Of a stretch of DNA of 64,000 nt, positions 32,696 through 43,679 are shown piece after piece (position 1 is the first letter of the stretch; every line of letters begins with the position of its first letter). The stretch is taken from positions 124,001 to 188,000 of the forward strand of contig NW_026570411.1 of assembly GCF_019649055.1 (NCBI RefSeq), given 5' to 3'. The stretch is from Paramacrobiotus metropolitanus. Lineage: Eukaryota; Tardigrada; Eutardigrada; Parachela; Macrobiotidae. The position numbers and the translations under genes are program-made. The notes under the pieces are model-generated. The model was not told the DNA's origin, made no database searches, and saw nothing but the letters and a program-made list of their open reading frames with translations.

Positions 32696-33503
32696 TGGAG
32701 GACCTGATCACGGACGCCCTGCGGACGAGACAAGACGAGCGCATCACTCTGCCGCTGGCCCCGAACGCGGGCATCCTGGAGGGCCTCCTGAGCCGGCCCC
32801 GGCTGGGCGAGGACGCGACGTTCAGCTGCGAGGCGCCGCCCGGGGGCGACTGGCGCTCGCTGACCTGGCTGCACCGCGGACGCACCGTCTTCGAAGCAGG
32901 CCACGCCCAGCCGGAAGACCCAGCGCAGCGCTACAACGTCACCCAGATGAGTGACCGCCGCCTGCAGCTGGTGGTCCTCAACGTCACCGCCTACTCGGGC
33001 GGGCCGATCCTCTGCGTGGATGCCACGCCCACCGCGCAGCTACACCGGCCCACCGCGCGTTCTACGCCGCTTCACGCTCCTCCCGCTGATCACGCGCGCC
33101 AGCGAAGTCTTCGCGCCGCTGCCCGAGGGCGGGGCGCGCGTGACCCGCGTGGGCGGCAGCGTAACCATCCCTTGCCGCGTCCGCTTGCCGCTCCCGGAGG
33201 CCGTTCTGCGCAATCAGGACAACCACGTTTTCTGGCGCTACAAGGGCCGTATCAACAGCCCGCCCACGGAGCTGCCGTACGGTGCGCTGCCTCCTTCCCA
33301 GATGCCCCCAATCTTCTCCTCCGCTCACAGCCCCAAACCCACCGTCTCCAGCAATCTTCCCGGACACTTTCTGGACTATACACTGCATTTGGGAAACTTC
33401 CGCCCGGACGGCAGCGGCGACGTGCAGTGCTTCTTCCGGCCCCACGAAGGGGTTCACGAGTGGGGTCTCGCAGACCACCCGCATCACTGTTCTTGCCAAA
33501 TAG
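32696..33503 (+). pseudogene. Ig-domain protein gene 2, exon 2, with two frameshifts
   Basis: The exon is colinear with gene 1. Fold 1 is in the first frame (RPRLGEDATFSC, LTWLHRGRTVFEAG, GGPILCV). Fold 2 is one frame on (VLRRFTLLPLITRA, GSVTIPCRVRLPLP, HVFWRYKGRINSP, GDVQCFFRPH). The last strand is one frame further (VSQTTRITVLAK, then TAG at 33501-33503). Each change equals one extra base, near 33030-33060 and in the G-run at about 33462-33466. Both folds keep their Cys and Trp positions, and divergence from gene 1 looks protein-like, so the gene was functional until recently. The alternatives are a recent pseudogene or two assembly indels in very GC-rich sequence. As it stands it cannot make the full protein. 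Confidence 0.75.
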
Positions 33504-33733
33504 CTGAGTTAACGGATACATAAAAGATATTATTGTATATACTTTGTATATCTGTACGTCCGGTTGTAATTAATGATGAAATCATTCTGTCCAAGAAAGT
33601 TTTTCTGACGCCGATGAGACTAAGATAAATGTTTGTCCCTGCAACTAGCAAGACGATGAAAGCCTTTCTCTTACAGCTTTGCGCTGTCGTAATGCCACAT
33701 CACAATAATTAGACTGTCTTTACTGAAGAATTT
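33504..33733. other. Short spacer after Ig gene 2
   Basis: Nothing recognised. Confidence 0.3.
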
Positions 33734-34445
33734 TAAGGGATTTGACCCGGTACATAGTACCAAATTCGGGTACATACACGGGAACTCTCGCTGTTGCGCA
33801 CTCCTAAACACTTTTTTGCATTGCTTTACGATATTTTGTAGCCAAAGGATTCGTATACATAGCGAAAAAAGCCGTTTGTGCGCGCAACTTCCGGTTCGGA
33901 AATTATTAGTGAAATAAAATTCCAAAAGTTTAAACGCGCGGAGGTGTACCAAAAGTCTCATTATGAACCGATGCTCTTGAAATTTTGCACGAAAACGCAT
34001 ATTACTGTACTATGAAGATCATGTTGGTACCGAACCAGCCTTCTACCATTTTTTTCAAATTTTAAATTAATTTTTTTAAAATTGTCGAAATTTAATTTAA
34101 AATTTGAAAAAAAGGTAGAAGGCTGGTTCGGTACCAAAACGATCTTCATAGTAATGTGCGTTTCGTGCAAAATTTGAAGAGCATCGGTTCATAACGAGAC
34201 TTTTGGTACACCTCCGCGCGCGTTTAATCTTTTGGAATTTTGTTTCACTAATAATTCCCGAACCGGAAGTTGCGCGCACAAACGGCTTTTTCGACTATGT
34301 AAACGAATCCTTTGGCGAAAGGATTCGTTTACAAAATGTCATAAAGCAATGCAAAAAAGTGTTTAGGAGTGCGCGACAGCAAAAGTTGCCGCGGCTGTAT
34401 ACAAATTTGGTGCTATGTACCGCCAGTACCGGGCCAAATCCCTTA
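33734..34445. repeat. Foldback element FB4
   Basis: Begins TTAAGGGATTTGACCCGG and ends CCGGGCCAAATCCCTTAA. The arms of about 350 bases meet near 34075, where CAAATTTTAAATTAA faces TTTAATTTAAAATTTG, with GGTAGAAGGCTGGTTCGGTA in the loop-side arm. A 16-bp-stem hairpin (34298-34333) interrupts the right arm. Confidence 0.9.
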
Positions 34446-35025
34446 AGGGAAGTCGCCCGATACGTCGTACCAAATCTCGGTACATGCACGAAAACCCTCA
34501 CCCTCGTTCTGCATTTTACAGCCATATTACAGTATCTGTATCGGCATAAAGATTGTTTTGACACACAGGAATTTTTGGCATTTCTTTCCAGTTTTAAAAT
34601 AAATCATAAGAAATTTTTTAATTCACTTTCAAATTCGAAAAACATCATGAAAACCCGGTTTCATGTCAAAACGACCTTTACCGTATGTGTAATTAGGCTT
34701 ATGCGTATGCTTACGCCAGTAATGCGCAGTTTTGTATAAAATGTGAAGGATATCGGTCCATAATGAGACTGGCTTATGGTCTACCTTCTTGCGTTTACAC
34801 TTTTTGGATTCTGCAGCAATTTTATCCATAACTCCCCAACCGGATGTCTTCCCGTACACGTATAAGCGGTTATCACACCAACGTATGCAGATCATCAGGC
34901 TAAAGAATGCATTAAAGCGATGCAAAAACTGTGGTTTTGCGAGTGCGCGAAATAGAGGCTTTACCGTATACACTCATAAACGAATTTGTGCCACGTACCG
35001 GGTCACTAGACTCACTACCATTAAG
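34441..35025. repeat. Foldback element FB5, diverged
   Basis: It starts inside the shared CCCTTAAGGGA of FB4 and carries AAGTCGCCCGATACGTCG and TGCACGAAAACCCTCACC on the left. On the right it carries TAATGAGACTGGC, TTTTGCGAGTGCGCGAAA and GCCACGTACCGGGTCAC. The arms are more decayed than in FB4. Confidence 0.75.
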
Positions 35026-35789
35026 AAAAATTGCCCGGTACATGCTGCCTAAAAAGGTATGCGTACGTCGTACTCTTCATTCGCTTTCGCTTTCGCGCAC
35101 TCCGAATCGCTTTTGAGCAAGTAATATATACTGTAATTTATGTCAATTTAAAGCTAAACGATTTGTATACGAGTAAATACATACATTGATCGTACATTGA
35201 TCTAAAACCTGTTTGCGCGCGCAACATCCGGTTGCCGAGATAGGCTGGCGAAGTGAAATGGGTGAAAAGTTTAAAATAATGCATTGTTATGTACCAGGAA
35301 AGTATTAAATCTGGTTATTACCCGATCGTCTTGAAACTTTGCTGTAAAAAACACATGGCCACAAAGTCGAAAGAGATACAGTTTCCGGTTCATAGCAATT
35401 GCCCATAATTTTAAAATAAGTTTAAAATTTTTTTAAATTCATTTGGAATCGGAAAAAAATGCTCTGAATCTGAATTACCCAGATATTGGCTCCCTTTTGA
35501 GTTTATGAGTTACGACCATGTGTCTAGTACAGCAAAGTTTCAAAAAGATCGGGTAATAACCAGACTTTTGGTGAACAACAATGCATTTAAACTTTTCACC
35601 CATTTTAGTACGCCATATCTCGGCAACCGGATGTTGCGCGCGCAAACGGTTTTCAGAATAATGTATACAAAATCATTTAGCTTTAGAATGACATAAAGTA
35701 TTACAAAAAAGATGCAGAGTTCGCGAAAGCAAAGGTTTCAGTATATTTATTCCATTTTGACACTATGTATACCGGGCCACTTCCCTTAA
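35022..35789. repeat. Foldback element FB6
   Basis: Left end ATTGCCCGGTACATGCTGCC with TTCGCTTTCGCGCACTCC, right end GTATACCGGGCCACTTCCCTTAA. Arms match at TTGCGCGCGCAACATCCGG opposite CCGGATGTTGCGCGCGCAA. FB4, FB5 and FB6 lie head to tail with no spacer. Confidence 0.8.
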
Positions 35790-36076
35790 CAAGCAAAGTA
35801 CAGGAGCGTATAAACAAAACAGCGTGTTTGATCAGTTGTGATTGTATCCCACAGGGTGCGCGGCGGTCCATGTGAAATTAATTACTTACTTCAGTAATTA
35901 TAACTTATAAGTACTATTTGCAAAGTGGATGATGGCTGAGCCCGCCCAGTAATACAATATATATGTATACTTGCCAGCATGCACATGCGCATGTATGGAA
36001 ATAATTGAATTATTTATCCGTGGTGTAAGATTTATTATATCGCTCATACGTTTTCATTACGCCGGAAATGCACCAC

Positions 36077-36225
36077 AGTGCCAAACGCTTGTTACGGTGC
36101 ATTTTCATCATGGTACCGTACCACCGGTAAATCAAAAGATACATATCGGGCAACACGGAAACGAAGTGGACGGAACGATTATGCTCGTAGACTTTTATCC
36201 CAATGTACACACTGCGTATATATAA
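36077..36225 (+). other. Conserved frame upstream of family D, copy 1
   Basis: The frame reads CQTLVTVHFHHGTVPP then NQKIHIGQHGNEVDG. The same place upstream of copy 2 (minus strand, about 61375-61235) reads CQNNAIVYFIVIRVDGEIHI in the same frame. The match is modest. It could be a short upstream peptide or control DNA. Confidence 0.35.
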
Positions 36226-36262
36226 CCGTTAGCAATAAATTTATCTTGGAAATCATCGTAAT

Positions 36263-36304
36263 TCGTAAGCCATTCCCGGCTATAAAATCCACGAATACTC
36301 GTCA
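36263..36304 (+). promoter_or_regulatory. Conserved TATA promoter of family D, copy 1
   Basis: TAAGCCATTC, then GGCTATAAAATCCACGA and TACTCGT, are shared with the region 61177-61141 before copy 2, over about 37 bases with four differences. The TATA box is at 36281-36287, 134 bases before the ATG. Confidence 0.75.
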
Positions 36305-36420
36305 CACCAAGATATTCATTATTTACGCTGTACTAAGTACATACAATGTGTATAGTTATTTTCTTATGTGAATAATCGAGAATAGCTGCACTAACGGTGT
36401 TGTGGCAGTGTCCCTGGAGA

Positions 36421-37032
36421 ATGAATGATACAGGCGTTTTTAACATTTCTATTTATTCCCTCAACACCTCGTCAGCGGATGGACTGCCAGGACAGCACGG
36501 TCACAATCAGGATGCCTCCGCATCCCAGTGGAGGGGGATCGTAATGGGAAGTGGCGGATTAGCGGCGGCTTTGTTGCTGATCGCGGCATTGTGGCGGGGC
36601 GGCCGCTGCGGCCGCTGGATTTATAGACGGCTGCGTGGTCCTTTCCCCCTGCCACGTCCTGCCGAAGTACAGAGAGCGGCGTATGCCGTTGTGGAAGCAT
36701 CGGCCACGCTGCAGAACGTGACGCAGATCCAGTTGCCGCTGATGCACATGGAAGCCACGCGCATAGAACGCGCGCAACAGCAGGCCGGCCGGTGCAATGC
36801 TGGCGCATCCCCACCAGCCGCAGCCCTACAGGGGGCACCGGAAGGACTCAACAGCCCGCTATCCAACGCGTCGGGCTCCTATCTCGCTGTCCTGGACATT
36901 GAGGAGCCGGGAGGCGGAGCGCCGGCCGGGGCCGCACCGATGGCCGGCCAGACGCGTGCACCGAAACCGATGCGGCACGTGCCGCGCCGGCACCACAACA
37001 AATGGTTGCCCTCCTACAAGCATCATCCCTAA
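36421..37032 (+). CDS. Family D membrane protein with tyrosine-motif tail, copy 1 (203 aa)
   Basis: ATG at 36421 (MNDTGVFNISIYSLNTSS, with N-linked sequons), no signal peptide, transmembrane helix at about 40-58 (IVMGSGGLAAALLLIAALW), then a basic stop-transfer (RGGRCGRWIYRRLRG). The tail holds YAVV at 88-91 and YLAVLDIEE from 154, low-complexity Ala/Gly/Pro stretches and a basic end (RHVPRRHHNK). Copy 2 (60368-61045) shares the MNDT start, EV(Q/L)RA, the YxxVL-x(3)-EE motif and the promoter, but little else, so the tail evolves fast. The start is chosen because both copies open at ATGAATGA after the same TATA element. The topology (N-terminus out, tyrosine tail inside) is inferred from charge. 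YxxV/L motifs serve for sorting or SH2 docking in other proteins; no role here is shown. Confidence 0.7.
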   Translation: MNDTGVFNISIYSLNTSSADGLPGQHGHNQDASASQWRGIVMGSGGLAAALLLIAALWRGGRCGRWIYRRLRGPFPLPRPAEVQRAAYAVVEASATLQNVTQIQLPLMHMEATRIERAQQQAGRCNAGASPPAAALQGAPEGLNSPLSNASGSYLAVLDIEEPGGGAPAGAAPMAGQTRAPKPMRHVPRRHHNKWLPSYKHHP

Positions 37033-38692
37033 TGCCTAAATGTCCGCTACGGAAACGCCAGATTCCCTGCCGTTTCCGGTGTCCACCCGGCCAGCACTGC
37101 TGGCGTACGGAAGGATCGCTGGCCGGGACGGTCGGCCGCGGTGTGATGCTCAATTGTCTCGACATCCGCTAGCATTTGTACCGCTCTAGCTGTTATCTGT
37201 ACATAATAATATATAATTGTTTCTATATACGAGTACAAGCACTGTGATAACACCATAATATTTTATTATCTATGTAACAGCCATTCAGATAAACAAACCG
37301 CTTCGCGATCCTCACAGCGTAATCATAATTTCCCGTTACAGCAGCAGTAGCAATTAGCAAGTAATAATGCAATCGCCTAAATTAATTAATTTTGGCCGAT
37401 TAATTACATAATACGTCATTAACTGGTGCTCTGGTAATGCGTAATTTTAAGTATAAATTACAGATAATTGCAATCAGCAGCCAAACATAATCGGTAACAT
37501 TTTTAATAAAATAACGATTTACGTTAGCGCACGCACGTGATCTGCAGTTCCATGCTATTCTGTATGTTAAATTAAATCATTGTAACGAATACGTTACGGA
37601 CTGCGCGTCAAATTTATTGACTTTGATAGGCTGTAGAGTTATTTATGCGTGATGTACAGTTTATTACTCTCAATCACAAAAAAATCAAATCTTTACTCGA
37701 ATGAAGATGAATGCCAACAACCTCTTATACACAACAACGGAGTTAGATCATTATTTTAATCTGTTATAATCACATGTTTTTCATGTTGGACAAAGGTCAA
37801 CTAGTGGTGGTGGCTATACATGCGTATCGACAAAATTATATTTTTGCCAAATAAATATCATGATTGGAATTTACTCCACGCACATCCATATTACAAGTAT
37901 ATTACAGGTATTACAATACATGCATTACGCATGCCGTGCATACAGTTTCTGCAGTTAGATTGCCGATTGTTAACAGAAAGACATTATACCTCGTATGTGG
38001 TTGTACTGTACTTGCACCGTACGCACCGACTGCTTTTCTTAAAATGTGTACCGAGTTTCCAGGAGCAGACAAACCCTGGGCCACGTACGAGTCTGGTCAG
38101 CACCCATCACACCGCATCGCAGAAACGAGTAGCACAAAGGTCAATCAGTTTACAAGTCGTATGCATGATGCAGCCGACAAAAATAATGATAAGCCAAAGG
38201 TCAACTTGCACATGCATTGAACGACCTACGGCCTACAGAGAAATAACCTGCAATTGCGGTTGCTGACAGTCGGGGCCCAATCTGTCATAATTATCTTGTT
38301 ACTCAATTAGTTAATTACTTACCTCTCGTGAAAAACCGCAATCAACAAACCGTACGTTGTTGTAATTTCTAGCAGCTGACATATCAGAAAAAAGTCTATT
38401 AATTATTGCGCTATCTGGCTAATGACTGTATGGATTTTATATGGTTAACAGAATGATAGTGTCCGTGCATGATTATCCGGCGGAAAGTGAATTACACATA
38501 ATTATCTACGAAGCCGACGCGCCGATGGAGAGCCATGCGCCGTTCCCGGATGTGGACTTGCGGCCATCCACGTAGGCTAGAGTGCTGCTGCTGCAGTTGC
38601 ACGTGCACGGTTGCGAAACGCCGCCAGCAACGTTTGGACAACCGCCATCCGTGGACGGTGAGCACCAAAAGCTCCCCTTTAGTTAATTCCTC
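37033..38692. other. Spacer after family D, copy 1
   Basis: AT-rich without supported genes. The overlapping frames at 37820-38266 and 37864-38220 look like chance. Confidence 0.35.
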
Positions 38693-39406
38693 TTAAGGGA
38701 AATGGCCCGGTATATGGTATCAAAAAGGGATACATACTCTAAGACTTTCGCTTTCGCGCACTCCAAATCTCTTTTTCGCAATACGTTATGTCATTCTAAA
38801 GCTAAATGATTTGTATACATTGTTCTGAAAACCGTTTGCGAGCGCAACATCCGGTTGCCGAGATATGACGTGATAAAATGGGCGAAAAGTTTAAATGCAT
38901 TGTTGACTGTTGTGTACCAAAAGTCTGGTTATTACCCGATCTTTTTGAAACTTTGCTGTAAAAGACACAGGGCCATAAATTTTAAAGTGAACCAAATTCG
39001 GATTCATAGCACTTTCCCATATTTTTAAATGGATTTTTAAAATTTTCGAAATTCATTTTAAGATCGAAAGAAAATGCTATATGGATTGGATCTGATGTTA
39101 ATTCAAGTTCGATTTTATGGTCATGTATCTTTTGTAGCAAAGTTTCACGAAAATCGGATAATAACCGGACTTCTGGTACGCAGCATGATGCATTAACCCT
39201 TTTCGCCCACTTTAGTACGCCATATCTCGGCAACCGGATATTGCGCGCGCAAACGGTTTTCAGAACAATGTATGCAAACCATTTAGCTTGAGAATGACAT
39301 AAAGTATTACAAAAAAGTGATCTGGAGTGCGCGAAAGCAAAGGTTTTGGTGTAAGTATCCCATTTTTGTTTTTTTTTGACACTAAGTACTGGGGCATTTC
39401 CCATAA
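38693..39406. repeat. Foldback element FB7
   Basis: Begins TTAAGGGAAATGGCCCGG and ends near CTGGGGCATTTCCCATAAG. Arms match at CTTTCGCTTTCGCGCACTCC opposite GGAGTGCGCGAAAGCAAAGG and at GTTGCCGAGATATG opposite CATATCTCGGCAAC. Confidence 0.85.
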
Positions 39407-41179
39407 GTAACAGTTATCAGCTGTTTCTGTACAGAAGGTCATTCTGCAGTGAAAACATGCGGTATACATTATTTTGTCAAGTGTAAAATAAACACTCTTC
39501 TTCCATACAAGAGCTTCAGTATTGCTGTAATGCAGGTCTGTAGCTCAGCTCCGCCTGCTTTCATTTCGTTTTGTCGCCTAAAAATTGCATTTGTTTTTAC
39601 TTTTTCCTGTTATTAAAGGGCGGTGTGCGCTGATTTATTCGGGCTTGACTAGTTAAAATTTCCAAATGATGCTATGCCATGTGTAAACTGCACTATTACG
39701 TACGTACTGCGCATAAAATGGTCTTAATGAGAGTGGTGAAAAAATTATGGTGCTAATAATGTTCCACAGCTTTCATCCGTGGGCCGTGTGAGAGCGATTC
39801 CCATGTGGATTGGCACCGGCTGCGCTGCTTCAACTGTGGGTAAATCCCTCGTGCCTGCCTGCCCATTACTTCCGGCCTTGACCGACCGGCTTTTCAAGAG
39901 GTTCGAGCTACGATAAAGACTTGCGGCGCAAACGTATATTCCGGCCGATTGGTTCGTCTCGCGGAATAATTGTTGAAACTGCTGCAAGCGTAACGCGGAG
40001 ATGCACGTGTTATTTAACGCCATTTAGCAGTGGTCGGTTGTGGGTGAACTTGACGGGCGGTCTTTCTTCGTTGATCACTTGCGGTTCCGTTGTGCACGTT
40101 GTACTGCACACTGGCTGGTCATTACGGTAAGAAATAATAAGAACAGAGCGAATTATTCTGGTTAAGCATAATAATGTTCGAAGCTCGAGGCAGTCCCATA
40201 TACAGATACAATCTTTCCAGGCACATGCGCGCGCTATACGAATTAAGCAAGTTGTGCTTTTCCGTTCGAAAAGAGACCACCACCTCGACCCCTTGATCAC
40301 AGCTCGGCTCGCTACTGACAAATCGAATAGTGCAGGCTTTTATAGTTTATACTGCTGAACTGCCCATAAAAAATTGCATCAAGTATAGGCAAAATGAAAA
40401 CAAAAACGGCTGACAACAATAATTTGTAATTTAATTAACACGACTGCCCCAACTTGGCGTAGCATCCCTGTAGACTAGAAAAAGAATAGAGATATTTGGA
40501 AATATCGAAATTCGTTTATGTGAAATGTTGTTGTACCTTACAATACGTCTTTGTTCTAAAGCAAATTTTTTACAGTCGTTTCGCACTTTCGGCATTTTTT
40601 AGCACTGGAGCTGGCATTTTGATTTGTAATTATATGTTTATTTTTTTGCTATTATTTTTCATGAAAAAAGATTGAATTTCACGATTTACATCAACAAAGT
40701 GCAAGGCTCTATGGGTATGAAATCGTATAAAAATAAATCGAAGAATCTGATGTATAATTATATGCGCAATATATTCCAGCTTGTCTCGTAAATTCCAGCT
40801 CCTTACAGCAATAATTAATTAAACAAATTTGCGGGCTACGCCACACCTTCGACTACGAATATGGAAAACCTAGAATAAACATTTGAGGTTTACAAGGGAA
40901 AGGTAAGCGTTCAATATTAGAAATTACAGGCAAAAACTTTGAGAGTGAGAGAAGTGGCACTGAAACAACTGAATTTTTGGAAGAGAGTGTTATAGGCTGC
41001 CCAAAGCATCACCGGCTGAATGATTCTGCGTCTGGTTCGTTCTTCATCCACAGCTAAAATTGTCTTCTCCGATAGCTTAGAGAGCAGGTTATGCAATAAA
41101 ATTGCTGTATATCGTTGATGTATCACATCATCTTGAAAGCAGGCAAAACAGGGAAAAAAGCTTTTGGTATGTCGTTTGT
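39407..41179. other. Spacer before family A, copy 2
   Basis: The minus-strand frame 39745-40023 (starts MALNNTCISALRLQQ) has no domain or promoter support. The rest is AT-rich. I see no gene. Confidence 0.35.
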
Positions 41180-42365
41180 AGCAGCATAGCCTTCATCAAG
41201 ATTTTGTTTTTCAACCTACACCACGTTTCTGTACTATGCGTATTCGAGCGGTATACCGGATACTGCACATATGGGGAAGCAAATTACAACGTCAACATCA
41301 ACACTTCCGGTAGAAGAAGATTATGTTTATGCGAGTCCAGTACACTGAGAACAGCACCCGAGTAGCGCTCTTGGTGTGCGGTTATTTTGGTGTGCAGAGT
41401 GGAGACCAAGACGCTTTATTCGGCAAACCAGGCTGGCGGAAAACAGCATACATATCCGATAATTGTGTTGTGCTGTACGTCCACTGTTTCGCGCTATACA
41501 TATTTACACCGTGGCTATGTTAATGCGCTAAATGCACCAGCATACTCGCGCCGCACAGGCGCGCTTTGCCGTTACACGATGAGAATGCCGAGAAATTACA
41601 CAGCCGACGGAAATAAGCGCCAGAGGCGGCCGACTCCGTCCCGAACAGTCAGTCGCGTTGCTCTCGTTAAAGGCGCTCGGTTTTGGCGTTCTAAGTTAAT
41701 TTTGCAACCTGGAAGTATATCTTGTGTAAACAGCCATGTGCGTGTTATGTGCCGTTCCGTCTCGCGCTAACTGGGGTAATTAATTCTTCGTTGAACTGTG
41801 TTCTACAAGAGCGATACTGTCATATATATTCCATATTTATGCCACCATCTCTCTTGAAAAATACGTATAAAAAACTATATGGTAGAATATGTATATATAT
41901 ATATATATAGTGCATAACGGAATTGACATAAGTACAAACGATGATGGTCAGTGCAGTTCACCGGTAACCGTTGCTGTCACTGCAGCATTGGGTAAGGAGC
42001 TATCCAGCCGCGCCGGGAACTTCGGTCTTGCGCCGTTTCCGGGAGACGGCGCCGAAGCTATGGTGGACGGGACATGTATGTCGTGGGAAGATATTATCCG
42101 GTTGTCGCTCATCGTCCTGCTGTTGGCGGCGCTGCTGGGACTGCGCGTCTACCAACTGCTCATGGCGCTCCACACGCACCGTCCGATCAGCGCCCGTCGG
42201 CTAGCTGAAAAGGACGGGCTGCGCTGCACGGACGGGGGGCTGCGCTGCACGGACGGTCAGCAGCCTCCGGCAGCGCCACACCCTTCAAAGGTAAGACGCC
42301 GCTGTAGAAAAAAACCGGTAGTTTGCAATCGGAGCTCGCTACTGTCGAGAAACACGACCTATACG
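41180..42365 (+). repeat. Duplicated block around family A, copy 2
   Basis: Inverted counterpart of 21205-22640. Conservation runs from GCATAGCCTTCATCAAG (about 41188) through the upstream block and the coding exon to CTACTGTCGAGAAACACGAC (about 42341). Confidence 0.8.
41986..42290 (+). CDS. Family A single-pass membrane protein, copy 2 (exon)
   Basis: The exon-like stretch lies between GTCACTGCAG (ends 41985) and CAAAG/GTAAGAC (donor at 42291). It encodes ALGKELSSRA, the acidic part GDGAEAMVDGTCMSWEDI, a helix (RLSLIVLLLAALLGLRVYQL) and a tail in which GLRCTDG is tandemly doubled by a 21-base repeat. It is 20 bases longer than copy 1 between the same splice-like sites. The two copies therefore leave in different frames, so one may be damaged, or the sequence after the variable tail is untranslated. 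No conserved ATG precedes the exon. An upstream exon or the in-frame run from 41889 would have to supply the start. An unspliced frame would run on to 42425 through a palindrome and is unlikely to be real. Confidence 0.6.
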
Positions 42366-42375
42366 AGAAAGGTGT

Positions 42376-42410
42376 ATCTAGCTTCAAATGGTTACCATTT
42401 GAAGCTAGAT
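42376..42410. repeat. 35-bp perfect palindrome
   Basis: Arms ATCTAGCTTCAAATGGT and ACCATTTGAAGCTAGAT are exact complements around a single T. It lies 85 bases past the family A donor and is absent from the matching place in copy 1, so it arose after the duplication or was lost there. Confidence 0.9.
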
Positions 42411-43129
42411 ATCGATTTACGATGACTATTAATCGAAAGCTATGCATGTTGGGCACGCTGCCAACCGCACAGGGACGACAGCGCCATTGCAAAATTTTTA
42501 AAACCGCCGTTGAGTGCGACTAGTATTCGGCTAGTTCGACGTTATCCGTTTTTAGGTTAGATTTCCTGCGTGCATATTTCTGGACGTCTTTATTCTTATT
42601 TAATGCCTCTATTACAGTAGTTATACAGTACAAACTTAGGAGAAACGGCTAAAGGCCCAGTGGTTGAAAAGGTATAGCAGTACGTTTGCATGTAGCGTAA
42701 TTAATACCGGACTGAAGATAACCGAAAACTATCTATCTGTAGAACGTAGTATAGAAAGTTGGATAACCAGCTTACGGGATCTACATCCGCACTGTAGTAC
42801 GTTGCGACATTGTTTGTAGGATTCGAGTATTGGGTATTCAGTATTATTTTTGAATTTGTTTTTGTTATAATTCAGTAGTGTAACTCCTTTTGTTATGGTA
42901 ACACATGCTGAATCGCAAGAAATTAAACTGAGGGAAAGTGGGAAAAATAGGACGCTTAATTATGTAAGTCGTTGATCGAAAATATTAGGTATTATTAATA
43001 TGATTTTGATATGACTGGGAAAGTACACTGGATGCAGTCATAAAAAGTACGTAGTTTCAAACCGTATAGGATGAAGTTAAGCAAGAGATAAAAAAATATG
43101 TGTAAGCATGTTGTTGTTTTATAATTGAA
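42411..43129. other. Spacer
   Basis: AT-rich; no gene recognised. Confidence 0.35.
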
Positions 43130-43288
43130 TTAATTTATCTGCTTTCGTTTTGGATCCGACTGGTCGACTGGCGATGGACGTTTTCGGTTGTCGGATGTTG
43201 TTTGTGCACTGGTGTCGGTCTCGTCATCAATAAATCCGATATCTTGCGCCCATTTGAGAAGTTGCTGTGCAACTCCGACAGCTGAGAT
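43130..43288 (-). CDS. Possible terminal exon of an unknown gene
   Basis: On the minus strand, after TTTCCGAATCTCAG, the frame reads VGVAQQLLKWAQDIGFIDDE and ends in a basic tail (NRKRPSPVDQSDPKRKQIN, stop at 43130-43132). Composition is protein-like and the tail resembles a nuclear signal. No upstream exon, paralogue or promoter was found, and the overlapping frame 43135-43350 is also open. Confidence 0.25.
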   Translation of the reverse strand: MSAVGVAQQLLKWAQDIGFIDDETDTSAQTTSDNRKRPSPVDQSDPKRKQIN

Positions 43289-43679
43289 TCGGAAATAAGT
43301 TTTTTTCCACTGGGATTGCAAACATTTGTATTGTTCAAACGACAGACCAATCTACTACCAGCATAACAGCATTACATGTACACCGGCCGGCATTCCGGGC
43401 CGGGATGCGCTCTGCATACTTCGCCGGCTTCGTACGTATTTCCTTGCTTGTACAAGTATTGCACATGCTGTCGCTGACCTTGGTATAAAACATTTCTCTG
43501 TATTCTGTAATCAACTATTATGCATATGCAGAATGTTGCAAGAACTAAGAACCGTTCCTTCTCGTGCGATACTTTCCCTCTAGATGATACAATAACGTGC
43601 CGCAATTAATTAAGCGTACTGAATAAAGTCAACTGGATAATTATTATTGTATGAAATGCCTGGTTTCCCGTGAATGCTA

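Noticed and set aside
33026-33050. A mini-intron explaining the first frameshift of Ig gene 2
   Set aside because: The only GT..AG pair would give about 24 bases, far below a spliceable length, without consensus sites.
33062-33521. Minus-strand ORFs of 145 and 89 codons
   Set aside because: Antisense shadows of Ig gene 2 exon 2.
36461-36838. Minus-strand ORFs over family D copy 1
   Set aside because: Shadows of the coding strand; the conserved promoter and paralogue fix the plus strand.
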